In this document: in pieces, positions 1 through 12,183 of the stretch | Layout: each line of letters starts with the position of its first letter | Position numbering within the stretch: position 1 is the first letter of the stretch | From: Bidens hawaiensis | Lineage: Eukaryota > Streptophyta > Magnoliopsida > Asterales > Asteraceae | Direction of reading: 5' to 3' | DNA: 64,000 bases | NCBI GenBank assembly: GCA_021521415.1 | Contig: JAIQDT010014671.1 | Location: 111,773-175,772, forward strand | Notes under the pieces: generated by a model | Told to the model about the DNA's origin: nothing | The model's input: only the letters and a program-made list of their open reading frames with translations | Database searches by the model: none | Translations under genes and position numbers: made by a program

Positions 1-1381
1 ATATTTGAGAAATTAAATAAACGAGTTTTGTAAAATAAGTTTACTCGAAACCGGGGTTTCGGTATTCTATTCATATTTTTTTCTTTATTTTTTACTCAAC
101 CTATGTTAAGTAATAATGTGGGTTAAAATGCAATATTGCAAAACCCTTGGTTATAAGAATACCAAAACGAGGTTTAAACGAGTGTTCGGGTTTGTCGGTT
201 CGAGACTTGATAATTGACTAAGCTCAAAGTTAACTTCCCAAAATAATAAATGTTATGAGATAACTCCATAAAAATCAAAATAGACTTAACCAAGTATGTA
301 GTTCTATTGTGAAGAACCTTAACGTTCGTTAAGCGAGTATACGACTTTATCGGTCCGAACTTGTTATAAGATCAAGTTGGTTACCGACATGCCAAGTATG
401 TTTAGAAATTAACTAAAATTGATATAAAATATAATCTTGAAGAAAAATATGAGTTTTGGTGGCCAAAAACACACTTGTGTGTCTTAAGCGAGTGAACTTG
501 GTTTAGTTCGGTTTTTTTTGGTTCGGTCCTTGACTCGGAATAAGACCGAGGATGGTTACCACATACCCAATTACCTTGGAACTTGTAAAATAACTTATAA
601 ATAATAATACTCAAGTTTTACATTCAAAAAGTTAACAATAAAGCTTTTAAACAAAAGTTCGGTTTTTGGTTCGGTTCTCAACTCGGGATGAAACCGAGGC
701 TTGTCACCACATACCCAATACTATGGAACTTGAAAAATATGAACAATAAACTAAAATATGCAGAAGTTAAGCAAGTATAACAAGTTATATGGTTAGATTT
801 GTTAAATATATAAACAAGGACTACAAAGTCCTCTATGTAACCTTGCCTTACTAGCCCAACATTTCAACCGGCCGAGACCGGAGAAATGAAAGACCAAAGG
901 TAAACAAGGAGTGTATATTATATATATGTTGTAACATCAAGCTTTAAGTATTGAGAAGTTAGTTAAAATGAAAGATTAGCTTATGAAGAACAACCTTAGA
1001 ATTTAAGAATTTGAGAGAGAAATGAGGAAATGAGCAAACACAAATGAAAAAGATGGGTGTGTATATATAGGGTAAGTTGAATGGGTATTTCATAAAGGGT
1101 GTTGTATGAAAATGGGTTGGTTATAGACCCAAGAAAGCACAAACTACAAATGGGTCCTTCAAGTCTCCATTTTGGTAGTTTTAGTCCCTGGAGTTCGTTT
1201 TGAGTGTTTTCGGGGCATTTTAAGAACCGAAAAGGGTGTTTTTTAGATCCAACAACTATAAAACAAATATGTAACATAAAATTCATCATTTTGATAATAT
1301 CAAAAGGTTCGGGATACAAAACGGGTCGGGTTTACAATAAGAATACAAGTATAAAATAACCCGAAATTGACAAATGTCATA
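1..1381 (-). mobile_element. Partial LTR (K), same family as solo LTR D
   Basis: The reverse complement aligns with the 5' part of the LTR at 13450-15826. Both share a start resembling TGTGACATT (here TATGACATT, one mutation), the GTAAACCCGACCCG block, a CTATATATAC TATA region and a SLKTHKCVF-coding stretch. The LTR 5' end lies at 1381 on the minus strand; its 3' end is beyond the left edge. No gene is visible in it. I cannot tell whether it is solo or part of a full element. Confidence 0.75.
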
Positions 1382-1838
1382 GTTTATATTTGTGTTCATT
1401 TACATTTGTTCATACATGTTCATTTATCTTTGTTTAGTTATGTTCGTTTAGATTTTAAACAAACGATCACAAATGCCCTTTTTAAATAAACGAACATGAA
1501 CATAAATATTTGTTCGATTAAGTGTCCGTGTTCTTTTAAAGTTAAGTGAACGAGCATGAACATGCCCTTGTTTGTGTTCATTCGATTCGTTTACAGGCTT
1601 TCATTATTCATATTGATGAATACATCGGTCTCGATCTCTAGGTTCTGCCGATTTTATTTGTCTTCATTTGTGTTCGTGAACCGTTCGTGAACACATTAAT
1701 TTCCTTAATGAACGAACACGAACATAAAACCTCGTTCGGTAAGTGTTCGTGAACCGTTCGTGAACACATCATTTTCTTAACAAACGAACATGAACAAGGC
1801 CTTGTTCGTGTTCGTTCGGTTCGTTTACAGCCCTACAC
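1382..1838. repeat. GTTCGTGAACGAACA-rich inverted-repeat element, copy 1
   Basis: Dense alternation of GTTCGTGAAC, AACGAACA and GTTCATTTA words in both orientations, ending in CGTTTACAGCCCTAC. A related stretch lies at 29746-30280. There is no ORF. The palindromic make-up suggests a fold-back or degenerate MITE-like repeat; the family is not identified. Confidence 0.6.
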
Positions 1839-2929
1839 ATGACTAGATTTAACGGAAATATTTATCAAGGTTAGGGCTAAAGGACCTAACGTGAAAGGAA
1901 TTTGAAACATACAATATGCTTTCTGCCATTTGTTTCGCGAAAGGACCTCTATTGAAAAAATGTCCAAACATAAAGAACTTCTTTTGCTGTTTTGTCTAAA
2001 ACTTAACTACCTAGCCATGAAACGCAATAAATCATCATGATAGTTAATTAAATATTATGTATTTTTTTTAATGGAATAAAGCTAAGAAAATTTTTAAACA
2101 TATACAATCAAATTATTCTACAAAGGGTGACAGAAATAGAAGAATGAAAAAGATTTGTATAAAAAAAACCATAAAAAATAATGAAAAATTAATTAAAAAA
2201 TTCATAACTTAAATTTTAATACAAAAACAAAAAATGTAAAAACACAAATATGTTTCCACGGTCTTCCTTTTTCTCAAAAAAAAAAAATGTTGAGTGAAAA
2301 AAACCGTTGTGTTTATTTTCATTATTAATTATGTCTTTTTTTCTTGATATTGTATTATATTCCTCAACATTGTGTCATATTTTGTTCGACATTGTGTTAT
2401 ATTTTGCGATTTATTGTGTCTTTTTTTTTGTTTATCATTGTGTTTGTTTATTTTCGGCATTGTGTCTTTTCGTAATTTTTTTTTGAACGAGAATGACAGG
2501 GGAAACATTTTGATTTTTTTTTTTATTTTTTTTCGTTTTTTATTTATATATTGAGTTATTATTTTTTTTAATTTCTTTTTTGGGGTTTTTTTGTATGGCC
2601 ACAAATCTTTCACACATTTCTTGTTTTTATCTCTATTTGCATTTTAACTTTACTCAGTACAATCATTCTTACTAATATTATTAATTTTAGTAATTTTGCT
2701 TATCAATCGTTGGTAAGGCAATTAAATGAATAGTCATTTGATGAAAATCAAGAAGAGAACAATGGGCAAAGCTATACAATCGCAACACAACACACGTATT
2801 TGTTTTTTTATTTTTAACTACGCGTCTTAGTGTAACTTGAAACTAGAAAAGTGGATAACGATCGAGATAGAAACCAATACATGAAATAATTTTAAATAAA
2901 AAGAGTCACTCATTATAAGAATGAATTCC
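1839..2929. other. AT-rich spacer, nothing recognised
   Basis: Long A and T homopolymers. The ORFs here are low-complexity Lys/Phe/Ile translations and are not credible genes. Confidence 0.6.
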
Positions 2930-4127
2930 AAGGTTGTCTCGACCACTAGAGGCTCCCACTGGCCCTTCTCACTTCATATCAGCCTCTAACCTTTCGCTCT
3001 TCTCATTTTCGCTCTTCTCATTTTCGATTCTCTTTTCCCTCTTATATCTCATCATTTCTCTCTCACTTCCTCACACAACCTTCTTTCTTTGACCTTAACA
3101 AATTTTATTTTGGTTATGAGTAATTGTAGTTTAAATAAAAATAGTCACCCACCATTAGGGATGGTAGTCAAACCCTGACCCGACGGGAATACCCGAAACT
3201 TGACATAATACCCGTCCCATTAGGGTTTGGGACGAGTTTGGGATTAGTTTTAAAAATTTTCGTGGGTCTGGGACGAGTTTGAGATTTATAAAATACCCGG
3301 TTACCCGGCCCGATTACCCGATAATATTGACTCATTTATCCGATTATATACCCGACATAATATTATATATATATATGTGTTATACATATATAAATACATA
3401 TGTTTAATATATTAATATTAAAAATAGTATTTTTGATTTTTTGTTAACTGGTGCGGTGGTGCCATTCAACTAACTGGCTAAAGATATAATAACGTTAAAA
3501 GAAAGTACATAGAGTAACATTAGAAAAAAAGTATATTCTAATATATTAGTATATTAATTAACTAAAAATTATTTGACTATTCAGTTTCCTTAGTATATTA
3601 ATTAACTAAAGAGAGGAAAAGAAAATTACATTCACTGATATGGGAACATTTCTCTAACGGGTACGCCCGAAACCCGTGGGTATGCCCGATACCCGATGGG
3701 TAGTTACCCGATAAAAACCCGACGGGTCTGGGACGGGTTTCTATAATCGGGTTCGGGTTTGGGAATGCCTATACCCGTCCCAAACCCGACCCATTGCCAT
3801 CCCTACCCACCATAAGACTTATTTTTAAGGTTGTCTGGGATGCTAGAGGCTTTCCTCTAGCCCTTCTCCCCTCCATATCAGCCTCCGACCTTTCTTTCTT
3901 CTCTTTTCGCTCTTCTCACTTTCTCTCCTCTTTTCCCTCTCATATTTCCTCCCCTTTCTCTCACTTCCTCACATAACCTTCTTTCTTTGGCCATTAACCT
4001 CCCTTAGTTAGTTATGAGCAATTGTATTTTAAATAAAAATAGTTATTTACCTTAAGAATGATTTTTAAGGTTGTCTGGATTGTTAGAGGCTTTTCTCTGG
4101 CCTTCTCCCCTCCATATTAGCCTCTAA
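2930..4127 (+). repeat. ~240-bp tandem repeat, three units
   Basis: Units begin with AAGGTTGTCT at 2930, 3827 and 4067. The spacing from unit 2 to unit 3 is 240 bp. From unit 1 to unit 2 it is 897 bp, which falls to 239 bp once the 650-bp hAT element and its 8-bp duplication are removed. Each unit holds a CT-rich block and ends near TTTAAATAAAAATAG. Unit 3 is split at 4127 by solo LTR A and continues at 19598. This is the outermost layer of the left nest. Confidence 0.8.
3156..3805. mobile_element. Non-autonomous hAT-type element, 650 bp
   Basis: Terminal inverted repeats TAGGGATGG / CCATCCCTA are flanked by an exact 8-bp duplication CCCACCAT (3148-3155 and 3806-3813). TAGGGATG-type ends with 8-bp duplications are diagnostic of the hAT superfamily. 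The interior is rich in ACCCGA/GGGTATACCCG words and has no transposase ORF, so it depends on a transposase elsewhere. It sits between unit 1 and unit 2 of the 240-bp tandem repeat. A truncated relative is at 27213-27552. Confidence 0.88.
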
Positions 4128-5449
4128 TGTAACATTTCGGATTTTTCAAACTCGTATTCGTTTACATAAAACCGATTCAAGAACTTATTCGGATCCTTAT
4201 CATTAATAATATCAAGTATTTATAACTATTTAAGAATTTTATGTTCATTTTATACCCTTTACATTTTCCATAATGTCCATTTCTTGTTTTAACCATAATA
4301 TATTCAATATTTGGCCTTTTTAGGAAGTTCAGGGACCAAAATTGCCAAAAAATTGAAAGTGACCCTTCTCCTTGCCGGAGCGCCTCACGGTGGAACCTCC
4401 ATGGGGTGGCCGCGCACCGTCGTGGCACACCTGATCAGTTTGTTTAATCGTTTCCTAGTATGTTTTTGCCCCAAAATCGCTTATTTTAGGACTAAATCAA
4501 GTGTTTTAAGCCCCAAGGAAACTCATATAGCCTATATACATATCCATGTTCATTACTTATTGATCAAGAACGAATTTTTACTGGTCTTATATTGATTTGA
4601 GCATTAAAGACATATTCGGTTACTTAAACGAGCAAATTAACCATAATTGGTTCGTTTTAGTGTTCTCTATATAAACACCTTATTATAACTTGCCACAAAA
4701 CTTTGACTAAACCCTAAGAGAGCATCCTCAGCCGTCACCCCTTCTGTTCCTCATAAAATCCTTTGGTTTTTGCTTATTTGTTTGAAGATACAAGCTTAAT
4801 TGGTTGACTTTGCTTATACTTGGACCTTTGACTCTTCGTTTTGGTTGATTCTTCCACTTTCTGGGTAAGTTGTAAACAGTAAAATCGTTCATACGTATTC
4901 TCTAGTCAATAACCTTCAATCAATTTCAATGGTTGAAAGGTGTTAACTAGTCAATTCGTTTAAAACTCGTTAAAGGGAAAAATAGTCAACAAGTTTGACT
5001 ATTCAATTTCTCATATTTCTGGTCAGAACCAACGTTTTGTCCAGAAGACATTTATTCTCGTAATGAAATTTTAAGGCTACTGACCAAAACCTAACTTCCG
5101 ACTCGCTGTTCAGATTCTGGTCAGTACCGACTCGTTTAAATCTTTAATTTAACATAACCGGAGTTCTAAACGTCTGTTTGGAATGAGTTCGTTTTACTCA
5201 TATTTTCCTATCTCAAAGTTTCAGGTTCAGTTAATTTGTTCCGTTCGATGTGTTAGTGGACGACTCGCTTAATTATTAACTCGTTTATCATTATATTTAT
5301 TCACTTGCCTTCGATTTAAGATGAGTTCTATCATTCCCCTATTTTACTCAATTTTCACAAAGTTTTGTGGACATATGCATATTATCCATATTTCGTATTA
5401 TCTATATATCACAAAATAACAAACATGTAATCGTGTGTGAACTACCAAA

Positions 5450-6584
5450 TGTAACATCTTGGATTTTTCGTATTGGTATTCGTTAAATTTAAACCGATTT
5501 GGATATGTAATTCGGATCTTTCGAACTATTTAAAACTTATATTTATTGGTATTTAACTTATTTTATAATTTCATAACTTTCAATTATGCCAAATAGCCCT
5601 TAGAAACCTTTAAAATCGCTTAAAATGACTAAAAATCACATTTTCGGGAACTACAGGGACTAGTTTTGCCAATTCTTTCCTATTTTTTATTAAATTAACG
5701 AAATTTAAGCTCCAAGATATGTAAAACAATGTTATAAAACATTTCAACTTCATTTTATTGCTGTCCAAACCGAAATATTTAAGTTATTATACCCGATTCT
5801 GTCATTTATTGATTATTCGGTTTCCTAAAATAGTTATTTCCTAATAAACAAGCCTTAACCCTTAATATTTAAACAAGTCATATCATAAAACCCTAAGTTA
5901 TTACTTTAATACCAACCACCATAACTAAAATCCACAAAATTCCCCTTTCCCCATTGTCGGTTTCTTCAATTTCTTCAAGTTCTTCAAGCCTTCGTTGACT
6001 TTCAAGCTTCAAGACCCTTTGACCTTGATTATCTCTTGTTCCATTCATCGTTTGGGTAAGTTGTCTTCTTCAATATTGTAGCTTTTATCTGCAGAACAAA
6101 AGCCCTCAATCTATTTTGCCGATTGAGGGAGTCTCGGTAGTCAATTGGACTCAAACCTGTCTAAGGGCATAATAGTCAACAAGTTTGACTTTACGTTTTC
6201 TCATACTTCTGGTCGGATTCAACGTTCGGTTTAGAAGACTTTTATTCTTGTAACGAAATTTTAAGGATACTGACCAAAACCTGGCTTCTGACTCGTTGTT
6301 CGAATTCTGGTCAGTACCGACCCGCTTAAACATTTAATTTAACATAACCAAAGTTCTAGACGTACATTTGGATCGATTCCAATGGCATTAAGTTTGTATT
6401 TACTTATACTATCATATCTCAAAGTTTCAGGCTCTGATTGTCATCCCGTTCGACGCGTTAGTGGACAACTCGTTTAAGTCGTAGTTCGTTTATCATATTT
6501 ATTAATCACTTGCCTTCCATCTAAGGTGAGTTTTATCATTCCCCTATTTTACTAAGTTTTCTAAACGTTTTGGGGACATATGCG

Positions 6585-6642
<58 letters not shown>

Positions 6643-7209
6643 AACAATAGCAAACGTGTAATTGTGTGTGATTAATCAAATATACTTGTTATATGCTTAC
6701 TTGTTTATGTGCGCATTCGTATTCGGAGAGGTCCATCATATCCCTTTGTATAGGGTTCTCATACTATTTACTCGCGCTCGATTCGGTTGGCAATGGTTTA
6801 ATTGACACCTTACTTGTTCATGGTTTGATTTACTTACCGCATTTATTACGTTTTGCTTATTTTTTTATTTATTATATTGACATTATTTTATTGCAAAAAC
6901 TGGTGATAAACTCACTCAACATGTGTTGTTACAAACTCTGTTTTCTACGCATATGCAGGTTGACATTGAATTGAATTTGAAGTATAGACATTTAGAAAAG
7001 ACCTTAGGATTTTAATGAAGACAATTATTACTTAAATCTTGATTGGATTTCTTGTATTAAATTATCTATTTGTGGTTTGAACACTTGTGCAATGTATTTG
7101 GAAATAATTAACTTAATAGATATTGTCACATTTTATGTATGATAGTATCTTCGAGCTGTGAGCAATCGGATCACACCCCGGCATTTCCGCCTTAGGTTGG
7201 GGTGTGACA
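5450..7209 (+). mobile_element. Solo LTR B inside LTR A
   Basis: A 1760-bp LTR starts TGTAACATCTTGG and ends GGTTGGGGTGTGACA. It is flanked by CCAAA (5445-5449) and TCAAA (7210-7214), a 5-bp duplication with one change. LTR A sequence resumes immediately after with TATACTTGC. The sequence is a diverged copy of A: same leader, same ACTCACTCAAC...ATGCAGGT block near the end. No internal region is left. It contains a 50-bp (AT)n tract. Confidence 0.87.
6591..6640. repeat. (AT)25 microsatellite
   Basis: Uninterrupted AT dinucleotide tract inside solo LTR B. Confidence 0.95.
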
Positions 7210-8563
7210 TCAAATATACTTGCTGTCACACCCCAACCTAAGGCGGAAATGTCGGGGATTGATCCGATGGCTCACAGCTCGAAGATACTATCACGAATTT
7301 AAGTGACAATATCTAATTAATTATTTTAGTCAAGTATACACACATTATTCAATTACAACAAACAATTTAAATACATGAACATAAGCTCAAATAATGATTA
7401 TCTTGATTATATCCTAAGGTCTTGTCTACGTGTCCAAACTTCAATCTTCAATACAAGCAACCTGCATATGCGTAGAAAATGAAGTTTGTCAACATAAAGT
7501 TGAGTGAGATGATCACCAGTTTTGCATGTCAATATAAAAATAAGTATAACGTAATAATGCGGTAAATGAATCAAACCATGAACAAATAAGTTGTCGATTA
7601 AACCATTGTCAAGCGAATCGGGAGCCGGTAAATCAACCATGAGAAAATAATAATAAGATCGGTGCCAAGCGAATAGGCATGAGCACCCAATACATGGGAA
7701 TATGATGGACCTCTCCGATAATGATTGAATATACACATAAGCAAGTAAACAAATAACAAGTATATCTGATTAAGTCACACACAATTACATGTATGCATTT
7801 GTTTGATTTATATATATAGTATAAAATATGGATAGATATGCATATGTCCCCAAAACATTTAGGAAAGTTGGTAAAATAGGTGAATGATAAACTCACCTTA
7901 GATTAACGACAAACGAATATAAATACGAATAAGCGAGCTAACGAATAAGGGAGTCGTCCACTACATGTCAAATGATATAACCAATTCAGAATCTGAGATT
8001 TTAGGATATGATAATATAAATAAAAACGAACTCATTGCCGCTGGAATCAATCAAAACGGACGTTTAGAATTCAAGTTATGTTTGTTTTAAGATTTAAGCG
8101 AATTGGTACTGACCAGAATCCAAACAGTGATTCGGAAGTCGGGTTTTGGTCAGTAGCCTTAAAATTACGTTACGAGAATAAAAGTCTTCTGGACCGAACG
8201 TTGAATCCTACCATAAGTATTAGAAAACGTTAAGTCAAACTTGTTGACCGATTTGCCCTTTAACAAGTTTTAGACGAATTGACCAGTCAACATCCTTCAA
8301 CCACCGAAATTGATTGAAGGTTATTGACTAGGGAATGTATATGAATGATTCCTATGTTTACAACTTACCCGAAAAGCGAAAGAAGAAAGAGATATAACGA
8401 GTCAACGGTCCACACGCGTGCAAAGTCAAACGTCTAAGAGTATGTCTTCAACCAAATAAGCAAACACCGAGATGAATGATGATGTACAGAGGGTAGGACG
8501 GCTGGAGAAGGTATATTAGGGTATGAGGAAGTTTTGTGGCAGAGATTATGATGTGTTTATATA

Positions 8564-9769
8564 GCTACTTTAGCGGCCTAGCCTGTTACTCGGGATTCTC
8601 GATTATTCCATTTCTTGATGTTAGCATTGTACAGTGGTCAAATAGGATCATTTTCTTCTCGGGACCTTTTACTTTTTTTCATCATGTGGGAATTAGAATT
8701 AATTCCAGTTTATCTACTTCTATCCATGTGGGGAGGAAAGAAACGTCTCTACTCAGCCACAAAATTTATTTTGTACACGGCGGGGGGTTCTATTTTTCTC
8801 TTAATGGGAGTTTTGGGTATCGGTTTATATGGTTCTAATGAACGAACATTAAATTTTAAAACATCAGTTAATTAGTCGTATCCTGTGGCTTTGGAAATAA
8901 TATTCTATATTGGATTTTTTATTGCTTTTGCTGTCAAATTGCCGATTCTACCCCTACATACATGGTTACCAGATACCCACGGAGAGGCGCATTACAGTAC
9001 TTGTATGCTTCTAGCCGGAATTTTATTAAAAATGGGAGCATATGGATTGAGTCGGATTAATATGGAATTATTACCACACGCTCATTCTATATTTTCTCCT
9101 TGGTTGATGATGGTAGGCACAGTACAAATAATCTATGCAGCTTCAACATCTTCTGGCCAACGTAATTTAAAAAAAAGAATAACCTATTCCTCCGTATCTC
9201 ATATGGGTTTCATACTTATAGGAATTGCTTCGATAACCGATACGGGACTAAACGGAGCTATTTTACAAATAATCTCTCATGGCTTTATTGGTGCTGCACT
9301 TTTTTTCTTGGCAGGAACGAGTTATGATAGAATACGTCTTGCTTATCTTGACGAAATGGGTGGAGTAGCTATCCCCATGCCAAAAATATTTACAATGTTC
9401 AGTAGCTTTTCCATGGCTTCCCTTGCATTACCCGGTATGAGTGGTTTTGTTGCAGAAGTGATAGTCTTTTTAGGAATAATTACCAGCCAAAAATATCTTT
9501 TAATGCCCAAAATTGCCATCACTTTTGTAATGGCAATTGGAATGATATTAACTCCTATTTATTTATTATCTATGTCACGTCAAATGTTCTATGGATACAA
9601 GTTATTTACTACTCCAAACGCTTATGTTTTTGATTCTGGACCGCATGAGTTATTTGTTTCCATCTCCATTTTTCTACCTGTAATAGGCATTGGTATGTAC
9701 CCCGATTTTGTTCTTTCACTATCAGTTGACAAGGTCGAAGGTATTCTATCTAATTATTTTGATAGATAG
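8564..9769 (+). pseudogene. ndhD: ndhD fragment (plastid NDH subunit 4), nuclear copy
   Basis: Encodes about 400 residues of the plastid NADH dehydrogenase-like subunit D, a membrane proton-pumping subunit. Recognisable stretches are [39 protein letters not shown] and [12 protein letters not shown]. The first ~99 codons are missing because the plastid insert starts at a codon equivalent to residue ~100. One reading frame holds throughout. It is broken only by TAG at 8579-8581 (in place of a Trp codon) and TAG at 8873-8875 (in place of Gln). Both fit C-to-T or G-to-A transitions. The normal stop is at 9767-9769. In plastids the start codon is ACG needing RNA editing; that part is absent here. 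Not functional. Confidence 0.96.
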
Positions 9770-10031
9770 TTTTATTAAATAAAAAAATAAAAAAACTCCT
9801 TTTTACGAGTTTATTGGCTAATGAAAAAAAAGAAGTATTTTTATTCTCTTAAATTTTAAATAAAGTAAAAATAAAATATGAATTTCAATTTTGACCCAAT
9901 ATGCTTGGTCTTTGTGAGAACCGCGTGAATCACTATACTACTTGATTCACATGGTTCTCGCCGGTTGAGACAAGATTTTTTATATACACCGTATTGCATT
10001 CTGTTTGTATTCGTAATAATTTTTCTTTAAT

Positions 10032-10999
10032 TTACCTAGAGGTTAACGTAAATGAACCATAACTATGTAACCCTATTCCTAATAGATTGACCCCAAAATA
10101 GCATATCCAAATTATAAGAAAGCCTAGAGTTGCCACAACTGCGGAATTTGCTCCTTGCAAATTTTTATTTGTTCGAGTATGCAAATAATTGCGAATACGA
10201 TCCAAGTAATAAAGGCCCAAGTTTCCTTTGGATCCCAACTCCAATATGATCCCCATGCTTCATTAGCCCATACTGCTCCTGAAAGAATACCTATGGTTAA
10301 AAAGACAAATCCTAGGCTAATCACACGATAACTCCACTAATCCAATTGTTTAAGAAAATGGGCCTTGTAATAATTCTTATCAGAAAAAAAAGAAGTTTTT
10401 TTCAAAATATTGTTTCTTTCGTTCTTGTATTGGATTTCACCAAATGAAAATGATGCATTTAATTTTAATAAATTATTACTTTTAGAACTATAAAAAAGAT
10501 TTCTAAATGTAATGACTAGAAGTGCTACTGATAATAATGATCCACAAAGAAGAGCCGCATAGCTCAATATCATCATACTTACGTGCATTATTAACCATTC
10601 TGATTGTAGAGCATGTACTAATATTGTGGGTTTGTGTATTTCATTTAAAAGACCCGAAGTAGCAAAGCCTTGGGTAAAAATAGTACTTGAGGCAGTTATT
10701 GTGGTTAAATCATTTTTTCTTATTTTGAAATAAGGGACTATATGAATAAGGGAGAAACTCCATGAAAGAAAAATTAATGATTAATATAAATCACTTAGGG
10801 GGAAATGGCCTGAATAAATCCAACGAGTGATTAATGATCCTGTTACGCATAAAAAAGTAGCTATCATCCCCTTTTCTGATGAATCATATGGTTTTGTTAT
10901 TTCATTGCCCAATAAGGTTATCAAATGAAGTGTAATTACAATTGAAACAATAGAAAAAGAAATATGAGTTAATAGATGCTCTAAAGTTGAAAATATCAT
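10032..10999 (-). pseudogene. ccsA: ccsA (cytochrome c heme attachment), nuclear copy
   Basis: Full-length plastid ccsA, a membrane protein of c-type cytochrome biogenesis. The start at 10999 gives [15 protein letters not shown]. The family tryptophan-rich heme-handling motif is visible as [19 protein letters not shown] near 10215-10270. Lesions are: TAA at 10781-10783 after SDLY, TAG at 10337-10339 before WSYRV, and a one-base loss near 10190 that shifts FAIYLHTRT out of frame. Transcribed opposite to ndhD, as in plastid genomes. Cannot make a full product. Confidence 0.96.
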
Positions 11000-11015
11000 A
11001 AAAATGAAAAAGGGC

Positions 11016-11033
11016 GGGGGGGGGGGGGGGGGG
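11016..11033. repeat. Poly(G)18 tract upstream of ccsA
   Basis: Eighteen consecutive G follow GGGC, just upstream of the ccsA start. The tract lies in plastid-derived intergenic DNA. The exact length is likely unstable or sequencing-sensitive. Confidence 0.9.
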
Positions 11034-11113
11034 ATCCCCTATATTAATTAAGAAAAAGAAATGGGAATTTTTTTTTATTATAGGATCTATTGGTTATCTT
11101 TTAGAAGATGGCA

Positions 11114-11193
11114 TGCCGCCACTCGGACGCGAACCGAGATGCTCTAGCACTGCTTCCTAAGAGCAGCGTGTCTACCGATTTCACCATAGCGGC
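11114..11193 (-). tRNA. trnL-UAG: trnL-UAG, plastid-derived copy
   Basis: An 80-nt leucine tRNA with a long variable arm. The acceptor stem is GCCGCTA / TGGCGGC and the anticodon TAG lies in CTCTTAGGA. Two positions look changed from what I recall of plastid copies: TCGG for TTGG in the D-stem region and TTCGCGTCC for TTCGAGTCC in the T arm. It sits between ccsA and rpl32 as in the plastid. In the nucleus it lacks evident expression signals and is probably inert. Confidence 0.93.
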
Positions 11194-12018
11194 TTGCTCG
11201 AACTCATAATAGCCTATTTATATTTAATCGTCGAGATCGAGATTGAACAAGTCAATTCAACCAAATCAGTTTTTTTAGTAAAGATTCAATTAGTAAATGA
11301 TAAAAAAATGAGTTCAAAAGTCAATTTGAAGGTTCATTAGTTTCATTTTATTTAATTTTATTTACGTTTTTTTGTCATTCTTTATGGTTTATCTAATTTC
11401 ATAAATTGAATTTTTTTTTTTCAATTCATTGACAATATGTGTATTTTAATTACTCCAAATTGACACATTTTTTGTACAAAATAGTGCACAAATTAAGTTC
11501 TTTTTTTGATTTGACTGAAAATTGGAGATATCGATATATAGAAAACTCATTACATATCCATATCGTAAATAAATTAACATATAATAAATAAATTAAGAAA
11601 TAAATAAATATAAATTAAGTAATAAATAAATTAAGAAGTCAGAAAGTTATTCAAAAATTTTTAACACGGAATGAATTAGTTTCAACACGTCATTAATTTG
11701 AACTAAAAATCTTATAGCTGGCCTTCCCGAAAAACAGAAAAATTTTTCATTCTTGTAATTGTAAAGGTCGATGGGGAAAAGAAGACTCCCCACCACCAAA
11801 ATTTGAGTGAAAATATACTAAAAATAAAGAAAAAATTTTGTATTTTTTTCTTGATTCTTCTTTTTTCCGAAAACAGAAGAACTCTTTTCTAAAATGAAGG
11901 GTCTATTTCATATTGATTAAAATAGGGACTGCCAATTGTTCATTTTAGATTAACTTTGATATTAAAAAATTACTGAGACTTTTTTTTTAGTAAAATCCAT
12001 TCTGATTATTCCGATATT
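11194..12018. other. Plastid trnL-rpl32 spacer
   Basis: AT-rich plastid intergenic DNA with short AAATAAAT-type tandem repeats around 11570-11635. No ORF. Confidence 0.8.
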
Positions 12019-12183
12019 TTAGGACTTATTTGTTTGTCGTACAAAAAAACTTTTTGAATTACCGGTAGAAAGAGATTTCCCTAATGACAAAGCTTTTAAC
12101 GACGCCCCATATCCTTTCCTTTTCCAAATATTTTTACGAATACGCTTTTTTGATATCGAAGTACGTTTTTTTGGAACTGCCAT
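12019..12183 (-). CDS. rpl32: rpl32 (plastid ribosomal protein L32), intact nuclear copy
   Basis: A 54-codon ORF starting [18 protein letters not shown] and ending FFVRQTNKS, the usual size and basic composition of plastid L32, a large-subunit ribosomal protein. It is the only protein gene of the plastid insert with no stop or frameshift, which may be due to its shortness alone. It lacks a transit peptide, and its context (inside a solo LTR) gives no nuclear promoter. I regard it as an undecayed passenger and not a functional nuclear transfer. Confidence 0.93.
   Translation of the reverse strand: MAVPKKRTSISKKRIRKNIWKRKGYGASLKALSLGKSLSTGNSKSFFVRQTNKS

Noticed and set aside
2329..2613. 94-codon Lys-rich ORF
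   Set aside because: Pure A/T homopolymer translation without any family resemblance.
8536..8838. 100-codon ORF overlapping the left NUPT junction
   Set aside because: It is out of frame with ndhD and joins LTR C sequence to plastid DNA. The ndhD frame fully explains the region.
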